From Paenibacillus sp. SYP-B3998 (GTDB taxonomy: Bacteria; Bacillota; Bacilli; Paenibacillales; NBRC-103111), in assembly GCF_010820665.1 (NCBI RefSeq), contig NZ_JAAIKC010000001.1, positions 62,001-126,000 on the forward strand: DNA of 64,000 nt, given 5' to 3'. Made by a program: the position numbers and the translations under genes. Shown here one piece after another: positions 37,440 to 46,677 of the stretch (its first letter is position 1; each line of letters starts with the position of its first letter). The notes under the pieces are model-generated. The model did not search any database, had not been told where the DNA came from, and worked only from the letters and a program-made list of their open reading frames with translations.

Positions 37440-38804
37440 ATGAATAAAGCAAGAATTACATATCGCTTTAATCAAACGGATCAGTCTGAATCAAGCGGCA
37501 ACACAAGAGGCCCATCGAACAAAGAGGACAAGGTGATTCCACTCTACCAGGAAGAATTTGCAGTCATAGAAACGCAAGAAGATGAGAGTCCCTCAGTGGG
37601 GAGCGTTACACCCACGCAAAAAGCAGAAAGGCAGCAAGTCGAGAGTATGTTTGAATCTCATGCCTTAAACACGTTCACGACGGATTTCGGCAACTGGAAC
37701 AGTTCCATTGAGACGGAAGGGCAACGAGTGGAACGTATCATTCGAGAGTCACAAACAACTGCTGAGAAACCAGTGGATCGTGTTCAGTCTTCAGATAGAC
37801 CAACACCGGAAAAGAATAACAATCCAGAGGATTGGACAACCTGGACGAATAGAGGTCCTTGGGTAGAACCGGAAGTTGGAGCTAGATATGCCAAATCCTC
37901 AGGCACACCTTGGATTCGAATCGCTACGTCTGTTGCAGGGGCAGTCATTACCGGTGTTGCCTTTGGATTTTTTGTCCTCTCCATGTTCTCCACAGAGCGA
38001 CAACAAGGAGAGACTATTGGGAAAAATACCGTAACGGTGGCTTCCCCGAATGTGCAGACTACAGTTCCTAGCAAGGCAGCAGCAGGCACTGCTGTGACGG
38101 TTACGGATGCGCCTAAACAATCGACAAACCAGGCTCCTGCAATACCGGCAGCTACTGGGAACATCACGCAGGTTCAAATTCCTGCCAAAACATATGCTTT
38201 TTTGCAAAATGGCGTATTTAGCTCTTTGTCCAGTGCCCAAGCTGCGCAGGATAGCTTGAAAAAGAAAGGGTTAGCTTCTGCTTTGGACGGAAGCGAAAAG
38301 CTAGTCGTCTTCGTAGGTTTCGCACAAAGCCGAGATGAAGCATTAGCTTTGAGTCAACGATTGCAGGTGCAGGACAAATCTTTGGAGGTCTATATCAAAA
38401 ATGTGGAGATCCCAGCTGCTTCGGAAATCCGTTGGAGTGGTAAGAAGCCAGAGACGTTCGGTTCCTTTATCGCACAGGGGGATAAACTCATTCGGAGTAT
38501 TTCGGGGGTAACCGTTGCACACTTGGGGGAAACAAAGCCGACAGCGTTGCCTGATAGCTCTCTCCAAATGATTCGCTCTTCACATCAGTCGCTTACAGCT
38601 TTGTCTGCGTCGGTTAATGAAGGACTTGGCGATGAAGGGAAGCCGCTCGTGCATAATATGACAACAGCATTGGGCAGTGCGGTTCAAGCTATGGAGGAGT
38701 ATAAGAAAACGCCATCCACCGCCATACTGTGGCAAGCTCAATCTTCCATGATGCAGTACATTATTGCACAAAAGGAACTGCTCAAGAATGTTGTCGTTTC
38801 GTAA
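37440..38804 (+). CDS. SpoIIB-like SPOR-domain membrane protein
   Basis: 454 residues. The N-terminal 155 residues are cytoplasmic and polar. One membrane helix (about 158-182: ATSVAGAVITGVAFGFF) and an Ala/Thr/Pro linker lead to a SPOR domain (about 240-325) containing FLQNGVFSSLSSAQAAQDSL and LVVFVGFAQSRDEAL. SPOR domains bind denuded peptidoglycan at division sites. Position between folC/murC and maf matches spoIIB of B. subtilis, which helps engulfment. The C-terminal 130 residues are helical and unassigned. GGAGAGAATACG precedes the ATG. Confidence 0.8.
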   Translation: MNKARITYRFNQTDQSESSGNTRGPSNKEDKVIPLYQEEFAVIETQEDESPSVGSVTPTQKAERQQVESMFESHALNTFTTDFGNWNSSIETEGQRVERIIRESQTTAEKPVDRVQSSDRPTPEKNNNPEDWTTWTNRGPWVEPEVGARYAKSSGTPWIRIATSVAGAVITGVAFGFFVLSMFSTERQQGETIGKNTVTVASPNVQTTVPSKAAAGTAVTVTDAPKQSTNQAPAIPAATGNITQVQIPAKTYAFLQNGVFSSLSSAQAAQDSLKKKGLASALDGSEKLVVFVGFAQSRDEALALSQRLQVQDKSLEVYIKNVEIPAASEIRWSGKKPETFGSFIAQGDKLIRSISGVTVAHLGETKPTALPDSSLQMIRSSHQSLTALSASVNEGLGDEGKPLVHNMTTALGSAVQAMEEYKKTPSTAILWQAQSSMMQYIIAQKELLKNVVVS

Positions 38805-38859
38805 ATAAATAAGCAGCCTATCGCCGTTGACTTTTCGGTGATAGGCTGCTTATTTATTT
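38803..38859. terminator. Very long bidirectional terminator hairpin
   Basis: A perfect 20-bp stem (arms 38803-38822 and 38840-38859) with key sequence AAGCAGCCTATC surrounds a 17-base loop. It begins in the stop of the SPOR gene and ends in the stop region of the convergent amidase, so it serves both. Confidence 0.92.
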
Positions 38860-40128
38860 GGAATCGTAACGATCCATCATAGCGGCAATTTCCGCTCTCG
38901 TTATGGTTCGTTCAGGTTTAAAGGTGTTTTCGCTAGTTCCATTAATAATACCTAAATGCTTCAAAGTGTAAATCGCATTTGCACTCCACAGTGTGGCGGG
39001 TACATCGTCAAATGAGGGGTAAAGTGCTTTAGGCCTTTGTTTGGCCGCAGACTGTGCCATTTGAAGTAACCGATCGAATAGAACGGATACCTCACCTCGC
39101 GTGATGGATTGATCGGGACGAATCGTACCGTCTTCATAGCCTTGAAGCAAGTTCAAATCTTTCGCTTTTGCGAAAATGGGACTTGCCCAGTGAGTTGCGG
39201 GAAGATCTTTGTATTGTTTATTAGACGTGAATGTCGCAGACGAGCTATTGTTGAACGAGCAGCCATACACTGCTGCTGATACTGTTGAGCTATTGCTCGA
39301 ACTGCAGGGATCTTTTAGTTTGCTGAATGTAAATAATCGATCCATCAACGTTAGAAATTCAGCTCTCGTTAATGCCCGTTCGGGCTCATATCGATTGCCG
39401 ATGCCTTCGATCAGGTTTTTGTTTTTCATGCGCAGGATAGCTTCACGCGCCCAGTGTCCTATTGTGTCTGTGAACACGGGAGGCGCGTATGCTTCGATGC
39501 CTCTTTCAATACCGATAGCCATACGCGTGCGTGCGGTATCATCGGCTAGTAAAGCGGCATCGCCAGTATTGCTTAGAAAAGCGGTCTCAACCAGAATACT
39601 GGGGATGGTTCCCATTCTAGCGACATAAACAGCGCTTGGTACGAGGCCTAGATTCACAGTGCCAGAAGCGGCGAGCAAGGAGTTCAACACATGTTGGGCT
39701 AGATCTTTACTATAAGGAGTCATTAGCTTCATTGTATCGCTTGCTGGATAATCCTCTTGGGGATAAGCATCATCATAGTAGAGTACCATCGATCCATTTG
39801 TTTTCGAACTCGTGTGTGAGTTTGCGTGAACGGATACGAATAAGTCGGCTTTCAAGCTATTCGTGAATTCGACTCGTTGGGCTAATGACCAATAGCGATC
39901 GTCCGTTCTCGTCATGACGACATCATAGCCTCTGCGAGCGAGTTCGTCCCTTAATTTTTGCGTGATGTCCAGATTGACATCCTTCTCATTCAAGCCGTTA
40001 ATACCGATGGCTCCCGGATCGCTACCACCGTGGCCGGCATCGAGGACAACTTTGTAAGCGAATGCTTGATATGGGAAAGCAAACGTAAGTAAAAATGACA
40101 AAATGAGGAGTTTTTTCAGTAAGTTCAT
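38854..40128 (-). CDS. N-acetylmuramoyl-L-alanine amidase with three SLH domains
   Basis: 424 residues. A signal peptide (residues 1-24, ending AFA) is followed by an Amidase_3 domain (about 25-205) with LDAGHGG, GLNEKDVN, SVHANSHTS and the catalytic Glu in VETAFLSN. Three SLH repeats follow (about 215-265, 305-360, 370-424), each with TRAE or TRGE cores, which anchor to pyruvylated wall polymer. SLH1 and SLH2 are separated by a Ser-rich insert with two Cys (DPCSSSNSS and YGCSFNNSSS). It is probably a cell-surface autolysin. GGAGGT lies 11 bases before the ATG. Confidence 0.92.
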   Translation of the reverse strand: MNLLKKLLILSFLLTFAFPYQAFAYKVVLDAGHGGSDPGAIGINGLNEKDVNLDITQKLRDELARRGYDVVMTRTDDRYWSLAQRVEFTNSLKADLFVSVHANSHTSSKTNGSMVLYYDDAYPQEDYPASDTMKLMTPYSKDLAQHVLNSLLAASGTVNLGLVPSAVYVARMGTIPSILVETAFLSNTGDAALLADDTARTRMAIGIERGIEAYAPPVFTDTIGHWAREAILRMKNKNLIEGIGNRYEPERALTRAEFLTLMDRLFTFSKLKDPCSSSNSSTVSAAVYGCSFNNSSSATFTSNKQYKDLPATHWASPIFAKAKDLNLLQGYEDGTIRPDQSITRGEVSVLFDRLLQMAQSAAKQRPKALYPSFDDVPATLWSANAIYTLKHLGIINGTSENTFKPERTITRAEIAAMMDRYDSK

Positions 40129-40273
40129 TTGCAGCAGTACCTCCAGTTACTATCTTACTAGGATCAGCTCGCTGTGTAAGCAGGTAAGATACGCCATTCG
40201 ATCATGGTTTTCATGGAAAAAAGAAGAACATGCAAGTATAATAGGCTTGTACATAAAAGAGAGGATGGCAGCA

Positions 40274-40516
40274 ATGAAAAAAGGCACCGTCACATTGATC
40301 ATATTCTTAATCGTGGGGCTCATAACCGGAATCATCGTAGGCCAGCTGCTGGCTCCAGTACCTGCTCTTGCATTTTTGACTAAATCTGCTCAGATCAGTT
40401 GGGAGCCCAAAGCGGATTTACAAGTAGTGAAATATGAGTTTCATCTTCTGGTGAAACTAAACTTGTGCAGCATTCTCGGATTAGTCGGAGCTTTCCTCCT
40501 ATACCGCAAGCTGTAA
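40274..40516 (+). CDS. Small DUF4321-type membrane protein
   Basis: 80 residues with two hydrophobic segments (about 5-24 and 60-78), and ISWEPKADLQVVKYEF between them. It resembles the DUF4321 proteins found beside maf in Paenibacillus relatives; function unknown. AAGAGAGG nine bases upstream supports ATG 40274 over ATG 40265. It is oriented with maf, 56 bases upstream of it. Confidence 0.75.
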   Translation: MKKGTVTLIIFLIVGLITGIIVGQLLAPVPALAFLTKSAQISWEPKADLQVVKYEFHLLVKLNLCSILGLVGAFLLYRKL

Positions 40517-40572
40517 GCGGAATAGAGAGCGCAACTTGGTGAAATTATCAATCATGTTAGGAGTTGTTCATA

Positions 40573-41175
40573 TTGAGCCATAACCCTACTCAAAGGCTTA
40601 TTCTTGCTTCGTCTTCGCCGCGCAGGCAGGAGCTGATCCAATCGCTAGGACTTCCCTATATCATTCGGGTTAGTGACGCAGATGAGACCGTCGAAGGAGA
40701 AATTACCCCTGCCGAAATCGTGGAATTACTTTCTTTACGTAAAGCTTCCGCTGTACGCGAGCTGCTTCAGGACTCAGAGAAGCATGGAATTATTGTGGGA
40801 TCGGACACCATTGTCGTTTACCAAAATGAGGTTCTGGGGAAACCGGTTGATGAAGAAGATTCGTTTCAAACGCTCAAAGCGCTTCAAGGCAATACACATG
40901 AAGTGTACAGCGGTGTTGCCTGTTTGGATGCGAATACAGGCAGACATGTTGTTTCTCACTGTGTAACTCGTGTATCGATGAAGCCCTTATCTGATGATCA
41001 AATCAGACGTTATATCGCAACTGGGGAGCCTAAAGATAAAGCGGGTTCTTATGGCATTCAAGGACTCGGCGCCACCACGATTAAATCGATTGAAGGCGAT
41101 TATTTCAATGTGGTAGGTCTTCCACTATCTTTACTAAGCGACCTTCTGCTTTCCTTTGATATTCAGGTCTTGTAA
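40573..41175 (+). CDS. maf: Maf family nucleotide pyrophosphatase
   Basis: 200 residues. The family signature LASSSPRRQELI is at the N-terminus, followed by VGSDTIVVY, the Lys/Asp-rich GKPVDEED and KDKAGSYGIQG. Maf proteins hydrolyse dTTP/UTP or modified nucleotides and in B. subtilis affect septation. The TTG at 40573 has TAGGAG nine bases upstream; the earlier TTG at 40564 overlaps that site. Confidence 0.94.
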   Translation: MSHNPTQRLILASSSPRRQELIQSLGLPYIIRVSDADETVEGEITPAEIVELLSLRKASAVRELLQDSEKHGIIVGSDTIVVYQNEVLGKPVDEEDSFQTLKALQGNTHEVYSGVACLDANTGRHVVSHCVTRVSMKPLSDDQIRRYIATGEPKDKAGSYGIQGLGATTIKSIEGDYFNVVGLPLSLLSDLLLSFDIQVL

Positions 41176-41220
41176 CTGCCGCTTCGTGCTGAGGTGATCC
41201 TTGTTGATGGTTGGTGCGCA

Positions 41221-41249
41221 TTGACTGTGTAATCTGTAACGGTTACAAT
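41221..41249 (+). promoter_or_regulatory. Promoter of the Rrf2 regulator with embedded operator
   Basis: TTGACT (41221-41226) and TACAAT (41244-41249) are 17 bases apart. The palindrome TGTAACGGTTACA at 41235-41247 lies in the spacer and overlaps the -10, a classic repressor site. It is likely bound by the downstream regulator (inference). Confidence 0.8.
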
Positions 41250-41295
41250 GACAGTAAGCGATAAGACTTCGCATTTTACTGGGAGGTATCTGGCC

Positions 41296-41745
41296 ATGAA
41301 CAGCGAATTTACGATAGCCGTTCACAGTCTCGTATTGCTGGCTCATTTGCCTGATCATATGGCAACTAGCGAAGAAATTGCTGTGAATGTTTCTACGCAC
41401 TCTGCTCGCATTCGCAAAGTGATGGGTTTTCTTCGCAAGGCAGGGTATGTAGCGACGAAGGAAGGCATCGGTGGCGGTTTTATATTGAGCTGTGATCCCC
41501 ATCAAGTTACACTTGGTGAAATATATCGTTTAACATGCCAAGGATCTCTGAAGCCAAGTTGGTGTTCCGGTGATGAGAGTAAGCCCTGTGTAATATCCTC
41601 GAAGATGGATCGATTGATGGGAAAAGTGTTCTCGGATGCGGAAAAGCAAATGGAAATGTATTTCGATCAGCATACCATTGGCAGTATGCTCCAACGCATT
41701 ATCGAATTGGAATGCCCACAATTGAATAATGAGCAGTTGTCCTAG
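41296..41745 (+). CDS. Rrf2 family transcriptional regulator
   Basis: 149 residues. The N-terminal winged helix includes FTIAVHSLVLLAHL, a helix-turn-helix with SARIRKVMGFLRKAGYV and the wing GIGGGFIL. The middle has Cys residues at CDPHQ, TCQGS, SWCSGDESKPC; a cluster of three or more Cys is typical of iron-sulfur or redox-sensing Rrf2 proteins, though the classic spacing is not exact. GGGAGGT lies eight bases before the ATG. It likely autoregulates through the palindrome in its promoter; the regulated targets are not visible here. Confidence 0.88.
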   Translation: MNSEFTIAVHSLVLLAHLPDHMATSEEIAVNVSTHSARIRKVMGFLRKAGYVATKEGIGGGFILSCDPHQVTLGEIYRLTCQGSLKPSWCSGDESKPCVISSKMDRLMGKVFSDAEKQMEMYFDQHTIGSMLQRIIELECPQLNNEQLS

Positions 41746-41746
41746 A

Positions 41747-41780
41747 AGCCCTCGGATCTTTCATAGCCGAGGGTTTTATT
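41747..41780 (+). terminator. Intrinsic terminator after the Rrf2 gene
   Basis: CCCTCGG and CCGAGGG close an 11-base loop and are followed by TTTTATTT. Confidence 0.85.
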
Positions 41781-41859
41781 TATGCCTATAGAAGGCGCTG
41801 AGTAATGAATGGGATGTAAGGAAGTAACGCAACCTACATAATATGAAAGAGGGGAATTC

Positions 41860-42549
41860 ATGGAAGCTACCAATTTGATGCTTCGAGAAGTACCGCAAGA
41901 AGAAAGACCGAGAGAGCGAATGCTTCAGTATGGAGCAGCGGCGCTTAGCAACGCAGAGCTACTGGCTATTTTGCTTCGGACAGGAACCGTTTCTGAATCA
42001 GCCCTTCGGCTAGCGGGACGTATTCTAAGTGAATGCGGCGGATTACGCAGTCTCGTCGATATGAGCAAGGATCAACTTACAGAGATCAAGGGAATCGGAG
42101 ATGCCAAAGCCTTGCAAATTCAAGCGGGAATCGAACTTGGACGCCGATTATCTAAGAGTTCATTGACGGAAAGAATCACGATCCGTTCGCCCAAAGATAT
42201 AGCGGATTTATTAAGCGAGGACCTTCGCTATCTGCAAAAGGAGCACTTTGTGTGTTTATTTTTGAATACAAAAAATCATGTGCTTGCGCAGGAGACATTA
42301 TCAATGGGCAGTTTGAATGCATCTATTGTTCATCCGCGAGAAGTATTTCGTGCGGCGATCAAGCGAAGCAGCGCTGCCATTGTTTGCGCACATAACCATC
42401 CGAGCGGAGATCCAACGCCAAGCCCGGAAGACATTCAATTGACACATCGACTGATGGAAGCAGGCTCAATAATTGGTATCGAAGTGTTGGATCATGTCAT
42501 TATTGGCGATCAAAAATTTATAAGTTTGAAGGAACAAGGCTATATGTAA
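41860..42549 (+). CDS. radC: RadC/YsxA family JAMM-domain protein
   Basis: 229 residues. An N-terminal helix-hairpin-helix region (KGIGDAKALQIQAGIELGRR) is followed by a JAB/MPN-type metal domain with HNHPSGDPTPS and a downstream Asp. The name RadC is traditional; a repair role is doubtful. It lies directly upstream of mreB as in B. subtilis. AGAGGGG precedes the ATG, and its 3' end hosts the mreB promoter. Confidence 0.93.
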   Translation: MEATNLMLREVPQEERPRERMLQYGAAALSNAELLAILLRTGTVSESALRLAGRILSECGGLRSLVDMSKDQLTEIKGIGDAKALQIQAGIELGRRLSKSSLTERITIRSPKDIADLLSEDLRYLQKEHFVCLFLNTKNHVLAQETLSMGSLNASIVHPREVFRAAIKRSSAAIVCAHNHPSGDPTPSPEDIQLTHRLMEAGSIIGIEVLDHVIIGDQKFISLKEQGYM

Positions 42550-42555
42550 TATAAT
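42526..42555 (+). promoter_or_regulatory. Candidate mreB promoter inside the end of radC
   Basis: TTGAAG (42526-42531) and TATAAT (42550-42555) are 18 bases apart, about 85 bases before mreB. Confidence 0.6.
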
Positions 42556-42640
42556 AGTATTTATGCTCGTTATGGCATACTAAAAACCTCGATCCAGAAC
42601 AGACACAGAGAATAGACGCAACAGGAAAGGAGTAACTGCC

Positions 42641-43675
42641 ATGTTCGGTGGTTTTACAAAAGATTTAGGTATTGATTTAGGGACTGCGAATACGCTTGTT
42701 TATGTAAAAGGCAGAGGCATTGTCGTTAGGGAGCCTTCCGTGGTTGCCCTTCGTACAGATACAAAAACAATTGAGGCTGTCGGAGACGCGGCTAAAAAAA
42801 TGATCGGTCGTACGCCAGGCAACATTCGTGCGATTCGTCCAATGAAGGATGGCGTTATTGCTGATTTCGAGACAACATCGACGATGATTCGTTACTTTCT
42901 GAGGCAGGCTCAGAAGCAGCGTTGGTTGTTTCCGCGGCATCCGAATGTCATGGTGTGCGTGCCATCAGGCATTACAGCTGTCGAGAAACGTGCTGTAGAA
43001 GATGCTACTAAGCAAGCGGGAGCTCGCGATGCTTATACGATTGAAGAACCATTCGCAGCAGCGATTGGGGCTGATCTACCTGTATGGGAACCGACTGGCA
43101 GCATGGTTGTAGATATTGGCGGAGGTACAACGGAGGTAGCGGTCATCTCTCTCGGAGGGATTGTTACAAGCCGCTCGATCCGCATCGCAGGCGATGAGAT
43201 GGATGAAGCCATCATTCAATACATTAAACGTACATATAATTTAATGATTGGAGAGCGAACATCCGAAACGCTCAAAATGGAAATCGGCTCAGCACTTCCG
43301 ATGGAAGTTCCAGAAACTTTGGAAATCCGTGGGCGAGATCTTGTTTCCGGTTTACCAAAAACTTTAAGCGTTACTTCACATGAAATTACAGATTCTTTGA
43401 CTGAAACTGTGAACGCGATTGTTGATGCGGTGAAGGTAACGCTTGAGAAATGTCCGCCAGAGCTATCTGCGGATATTATGGATCGTGGTATTGTATTAAC
43501 AGGTGGCGGTGGATTACTGCGTAATCTGGATCGTTTGCTGGCCAGAGAAACAGGGATGCCTGTTCTTGTTGCGGAGAACCCGCTGGATTGTGTAGCGATC
43601 GGAACAGGGAGAGCTTTGGAAAATATTCATTTGTTCAAAACAAGATCAGGTCCAACTTCAAGGTACAAGCGCTAA
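42641..43675 (+). CDS. mreB: Rod shape-determining protein MreB
   Basis: 344 residues, actin-like ATPase. Phosphate-1 motif [10 protein letters not shown] near residue 10, phosphate-2 motif [12 protein letters not shown], and adenosine motif [12 protein letters not shown] are intact. It forms short membrane filaments that steer the elongation machinery. AAAGGAG precedes the ATG. It starts the mreBCD-minCD-rodA cell-shape and division operon. Confidence 0.98.
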   Translation: MFGGFTKDLGIDLGTANTLVYVKGRGIVVREPSVVALRTDTKTIEAVGDAAKKMIGRTPGNIRAIRPMKDGVIADFETTSTMIRYFLRQAQKQRWLFPRHPNVMVCVPSGITAVEKRAVEDATKQAGARDAYTIEEPFAAAIGADLPVWEPTGSMVVDIGGGTTEVAVISLGGIVTSRSIRIAGDEMDEAIIQYIKRTYNLMIGERTSETLKMEIGSALPMEVPETLEIRGRDLVSGLPKTLSVTSHEITDSLTETVNAIVDAVKVTLEKCPPELSADIMDRGIVLTGGGGLLRNLDRLLARETGMPVLVAENPLDCVAIGTGRALENIHLFKTRSGPTSRYKR

Positions 43676-43698
43676 ACATTGGGTTAGAGGTGTTCATT

Positions 43699-44562
43699 TT
43701 GTTTAAATTCATGGGGAACAAGAGGCTGATCTTTCTGATGTTTGGTCTGGTTTGCTTCTTTATATTAATGGGACTTACGCTGGGAAACCGGGGGCCAATG
43801 ACGTGGCCTGAGAAGTTTGTGAAAGACTCGGTTTCATGGACGCAAGGAATCTTCTACAAGCCCGCTGCTTCAATAGCGGGTTTCTTTGAGGATATTCGTC
43901 AATTGAGAGTCATTTATGAAGAAAATAAGACACTAAAGCTGACACTCACGCAATATGCTAGAGATACGCAGCGCCTGAATGAGCTGGAAGCTCAGAATAA
44001 ACGGTTGATGGAAGCTCTTGGATTTACCGAGCGGCAGCGACAAGCGAACGTTTATACGTATCGCATAGCTGAGGTAGTCAGTATGGACCCTGATCCATAT
44101 AATACGACAACAACGATCAATCTAGGAGATAAGGACGGCATTAAGGAAAACATGGCTGTCATGACGGTAGATGGCCTGGTTGGTAGAGTGAGTAAAGTAT
44201 TTGGTTTTCATTCTAATGTGCAGTTGCTCAAGGAAATTAATGATTCAGACAATAATTCCAAAGCGATAGCCGTCACAGTTAAGGGGAATGAAAATGAACC
44301 CTTCGGAATGATCGAATCTTATGATTCCACAACAGGCGAACTCGTCATGAACAAAGTCGAAAAAGCGGATACGATGAAAGTTGGGGACACCATCGTTACT
44401 TCAGGACTTGGGCAAGTTTTTCCAAAGGGGATTGAAGTTGGAACGATCACTTCAATAGGCCCAGGGGAATTTGGAATCACATACAAAGTAATGGTGAAGC
44501 CCAAAGCTTCGTTCAGCCATATACGCGAAGTGTTTGTGGTTGAAGTTCCAGAAGTGAAATGA
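43699..44562 (+). CDS. mreC: Rod shape-determining protein MreC
   Basis: 287 residues. One N-terminal membrane helix (about 10-30), then a coiled coil (DIRQLRVIYEENKTLKLTL and on to about residue 110), then the beta-rich periplasmic-type domain with DPYNTTTTINLGDKDG and TSGLGQVFPKGIEVG. It links MreB to penicillin-binding proteins. A TTG at 43699 with AGAGGTG six bases upstream is chosen over ATG 43711, which is too far from the site. Confidence 0.94.
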   Translation: MFKFMGNKRLIFLMFGLVCFFILMGLTLGNRGPMTWPEKFVKDSVSWTQGIFYKPAASIAGFFEDIRQLRVIYEENKTLKLTLTQYARDTQRLNELEAQNKRLMEALGFTERQRQANVYTYRIAEVVSMDPDPYNTTTTINLGDKDGIKENMAVMTVDGLVGRVSKVFGFHSNVQLLKEINDSDNNSKAIAVTVKGNENEPFGMIESYDSTTGELVMNKVEKADTMKVGDTIVTSGLGQVFPKGIEVGTITSIGPGEFGITYKVMVKPKASFSHIREVFVVEVPEVK

Positions 44563-44575
44563 GGTGGGGCGCAAA

Positions 44576-45103
44576 GTGAAACGACATCTACTCTGGCTCA
44601 TTCTTTTAGGGTTGTTTGTTCTACAAGGAACAATCGTTACTTGGCTTATTCCTTCCTCATGGCAGGCTCAAGTATTCGTGGCGCCGCATTTTACACTCGT
44701 TTTCATCTTATTTATCGGGCTTTTTCATCATCGTCATACAGCTCTAATCTATGGGCTGCTTTTCGGACTATTGCAAGATTTCAATTACTATAGTTCAATT
44801 CTTGGTATTTATTCCTTTGGAATGGGGCTCTCTGGCTACTTGGCGGGTCTTGCCCAACGAAGACAACCGAATCTTATTTTTTATAATTTACTGATCACGA
44901 GCATGGGCTTGTTCATATTTGAATTCATTAACTATGGGATTAATCACTTGTTCAAGTTGATCGATATTGATTTTAAATTTGCACTCACTCACTATATGCT
45001 TCCAAGTGTTCTGTTTAATTTGCTCTTTGCCTTGCTATGTTACGTGCCGATGCGCAAACTGCTTGAAGGAAAGACAAGTGCATCGTCTGGGACTGAAGAT
45101 TAA
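44576..45103 (+). CDS. mreD: Rod shape-determining protein MreD
   Basis: 175 residues, five or so membrane helices, starting KRHLLWLILLGLFVLQG. Conserved LIYGLLFGLLQDF and the SGYLAGLAQRR loop fit MreD. The GTG at 44576 follows GAGGTGGGG at about eight bases. It partners with MreC in the elongasome. Confidence 0.92.
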   Translation: MKRHLLWLILLGLFVLQGTIVTWLIPSSWQAQVFVAPHFTLVFILFIGLFHHRHTALIYGLLFGLLQDFNYYSSILGIYSFGMGLSGYLAGLAQRRQPNLIFYNLLITSMGLFIFEFINYGINHLFKLIDIDFKFALTHYMLPSVLFNLLFALLCYVPMRKLLEGKTSASSGTED

Positions 45104-45175
45104 TTTTGCAGGCTTTAAGCAGGAGAACTCAGGACATGAACCGAAATGTATAGTTTGGGAGGTCGGAACGCAATT

Positions 45176-45835
45176 ATGTCCGTATCAAAGCATCATGTGA
45201 TGATAAAAGGGGTCAAAGACGGCCTTATATTTCTACTTAACGACGCTTGCGATTGGGAAGTTTTGCTGAAAGAGCTTCAGCACAAGCTAGAGAAAACGCA
45301 TCAGCAAATACTGACTGGACCTATAATCCATGTGCATGTCAAATTAGGCAGCCGAGAAGCAACTGAAGATCAAAAAGAAGAAATTCGCGCGATTATCCGT
45401 CAAAAAGGAAATCTGCTTATACAGTCCATTGAAAGTGAGCCCCCTTCAGAGCAGGAGGCCGAAGAACCGGCCATTGCAATCACTACGCTTAGAGGTATCA
45501 TTCGTTCGGGACAAACCCTCCATCACGAGGGTGATTTGCTTTATCTTGGCGACGTGAACCCCGGAGGAACGATTATTTGCACAGGAAATATTTATGTGAT
45601 GGGCTCGCTTCGCGGCATGGCACACGCTGGTGTGGATGGGGATGAGAGTGCCATTATCGCGGCATCCCATATGCGTCCAACCCAACTAAGGATTGCTGGG
45701 GTCATCAGTCGTCCGCCAGATGAATGGGGTATTGAAGAGGCTTTTATGGAGTTCGCCTACATCAAAGAAGGCAAAATGGAAATCGACAAGCTGCATCAAC
45801 TCCATCGCATTGGGCCTGAATCCATGATGGGATAA
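45176..45835 (+). CDS. minC: Septum site-determining protein MinC
   Basis: 219 residues. The N-terminal half (about 1-100) inhibits FtsZ. The C-terminal beta-helix (about 110-205) has LRGIIRSGQTLHHEGDLLYLGDVNPGG and GNIYVMGSLRGMAHAG, the MinD-binding face. GGGAGGT lies 11 bases before the ATG at 45176. minD follows after 40 bases. Confidence 0.95.
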   Translation: MSVSKHHVMIKGVKDGLIFLLNDACDWEVLLKELQHKLEKTHQQILTGPIIHVHVKLGSREATEDQKEEIRAIIRQKGNLLIQSIESEPPSEQEAEEPAIAITTLRGIIRSGQTLHHEGDLLYLGDVNPGGTIICTGNIYVMGSLRGMAHAGVDGDESAIIAASHMRPTQLRIAGVISRPPDEWGIEEAFMEFAYIKEGKMEIDKLHQLHRIGPESMMG

Positions 45836-45875
45836 GACTTGTACACGTGAAAATAGAGTGTGGGAGTGAGGATAT

Positions 45876-46670
45876 ATGGGAGATGCTATTGTAGTCACCT
45901 CAGGAAAAGGCGGCGTCGGTAAAACAACAACTTCAGCCAATCTGGGGACGGCTTTAGCCTTATTAGGCAAGAAGGTTTGCATGGTTGACACCGACATCGG
46001 ACTGCGCAATTTGGACGTGGTGATGGGTCTTGAAAACCGTATTATTTATGATTTGGTCGATGTAGTGGAAGGGCGCTGCCGCTTACCGCAAGCGTTAATC
46101 AAAGATAAACGGTTTGATGAGCTATACTTACTTCCGGCTGCTCAAACCAAAGACAAAAATTCGGTACAACCAGAAGATGTTAGAAATATTATCCTAGAAC
46201 TCAAAAAAGATTTCGATTATGTTATAATTGATTGTCCTGCCGGTATTGAGCAAGGCTTCAAAAATGCAGTCGCTGGGGCAGATAAAGCAGTTGTAGTTAC
46301 AACGCCAGAAAATGCGGCCGTGCGTGATGCAGACCGAATTATCGGGCTGCTTGAAAATGAAAAAATCTCTTCGCCAAAGCTAGTCATTAATCGGATTCGT
46401 CAGAATATGGTGAAGAAAGGCGAAATGCTGGACATTGACGAAATATGTTCAGTACTTGCAATTGACTTGCTAGGAATAGTTCCAGATGACGAATATGTTA
46501 TAAAGGCGGCCAATCAAGGCGAGCCAACTGTTATGAATCCCTCTTCACGAGCGGCGATTGCCTACCGCAATATTGCTCGTCGTATTTTGGGAGACACGGT
46601 ACCGCTTATGCAGTTAGATGACAAAACTGGCTGGGTAAAACGAATGAAAAAGTTTATCGGGATAGGATGA
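45876..46670 (+). CDS. minD: Septum site-determining protein MinD
   Basis: 264 residues. The deviant Walker A SGKGGVGKTT is at about 8-17, and switch regions DTDIGLRNLDVV and DCPAGIEQGF are intact. The C-terminal amphipathic helix (GWVKRMKKFIGIG) targets the membrane. It recruits MinC to block polar division. Confidence 0.97.
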   Translation: MGDAIVVTSGKGGVGKTTTSANLGTALALLGKKVCMVDTDIGLRNLDVVMGLENRIIYDLVDVVEGRCRLPQALIKDKRFDELYLLPAAQTKDKNSVQPEDVRNIILELKKDFDYVIIDCPAGIEQGFKNAVAGADKAVVVTTPENAAVRDADRIIGLLENEKISSPKLVINRIRQNMVKKGEMLDIDEICSVLAIDLLGIVPDDEYVIKAANQGEPTVMNPSSRAAIAYRNIARRILGDTVPLMQLDDKTGWVKRMKKFIGIG

Positions 46671-46677
46671 TTGTCCT

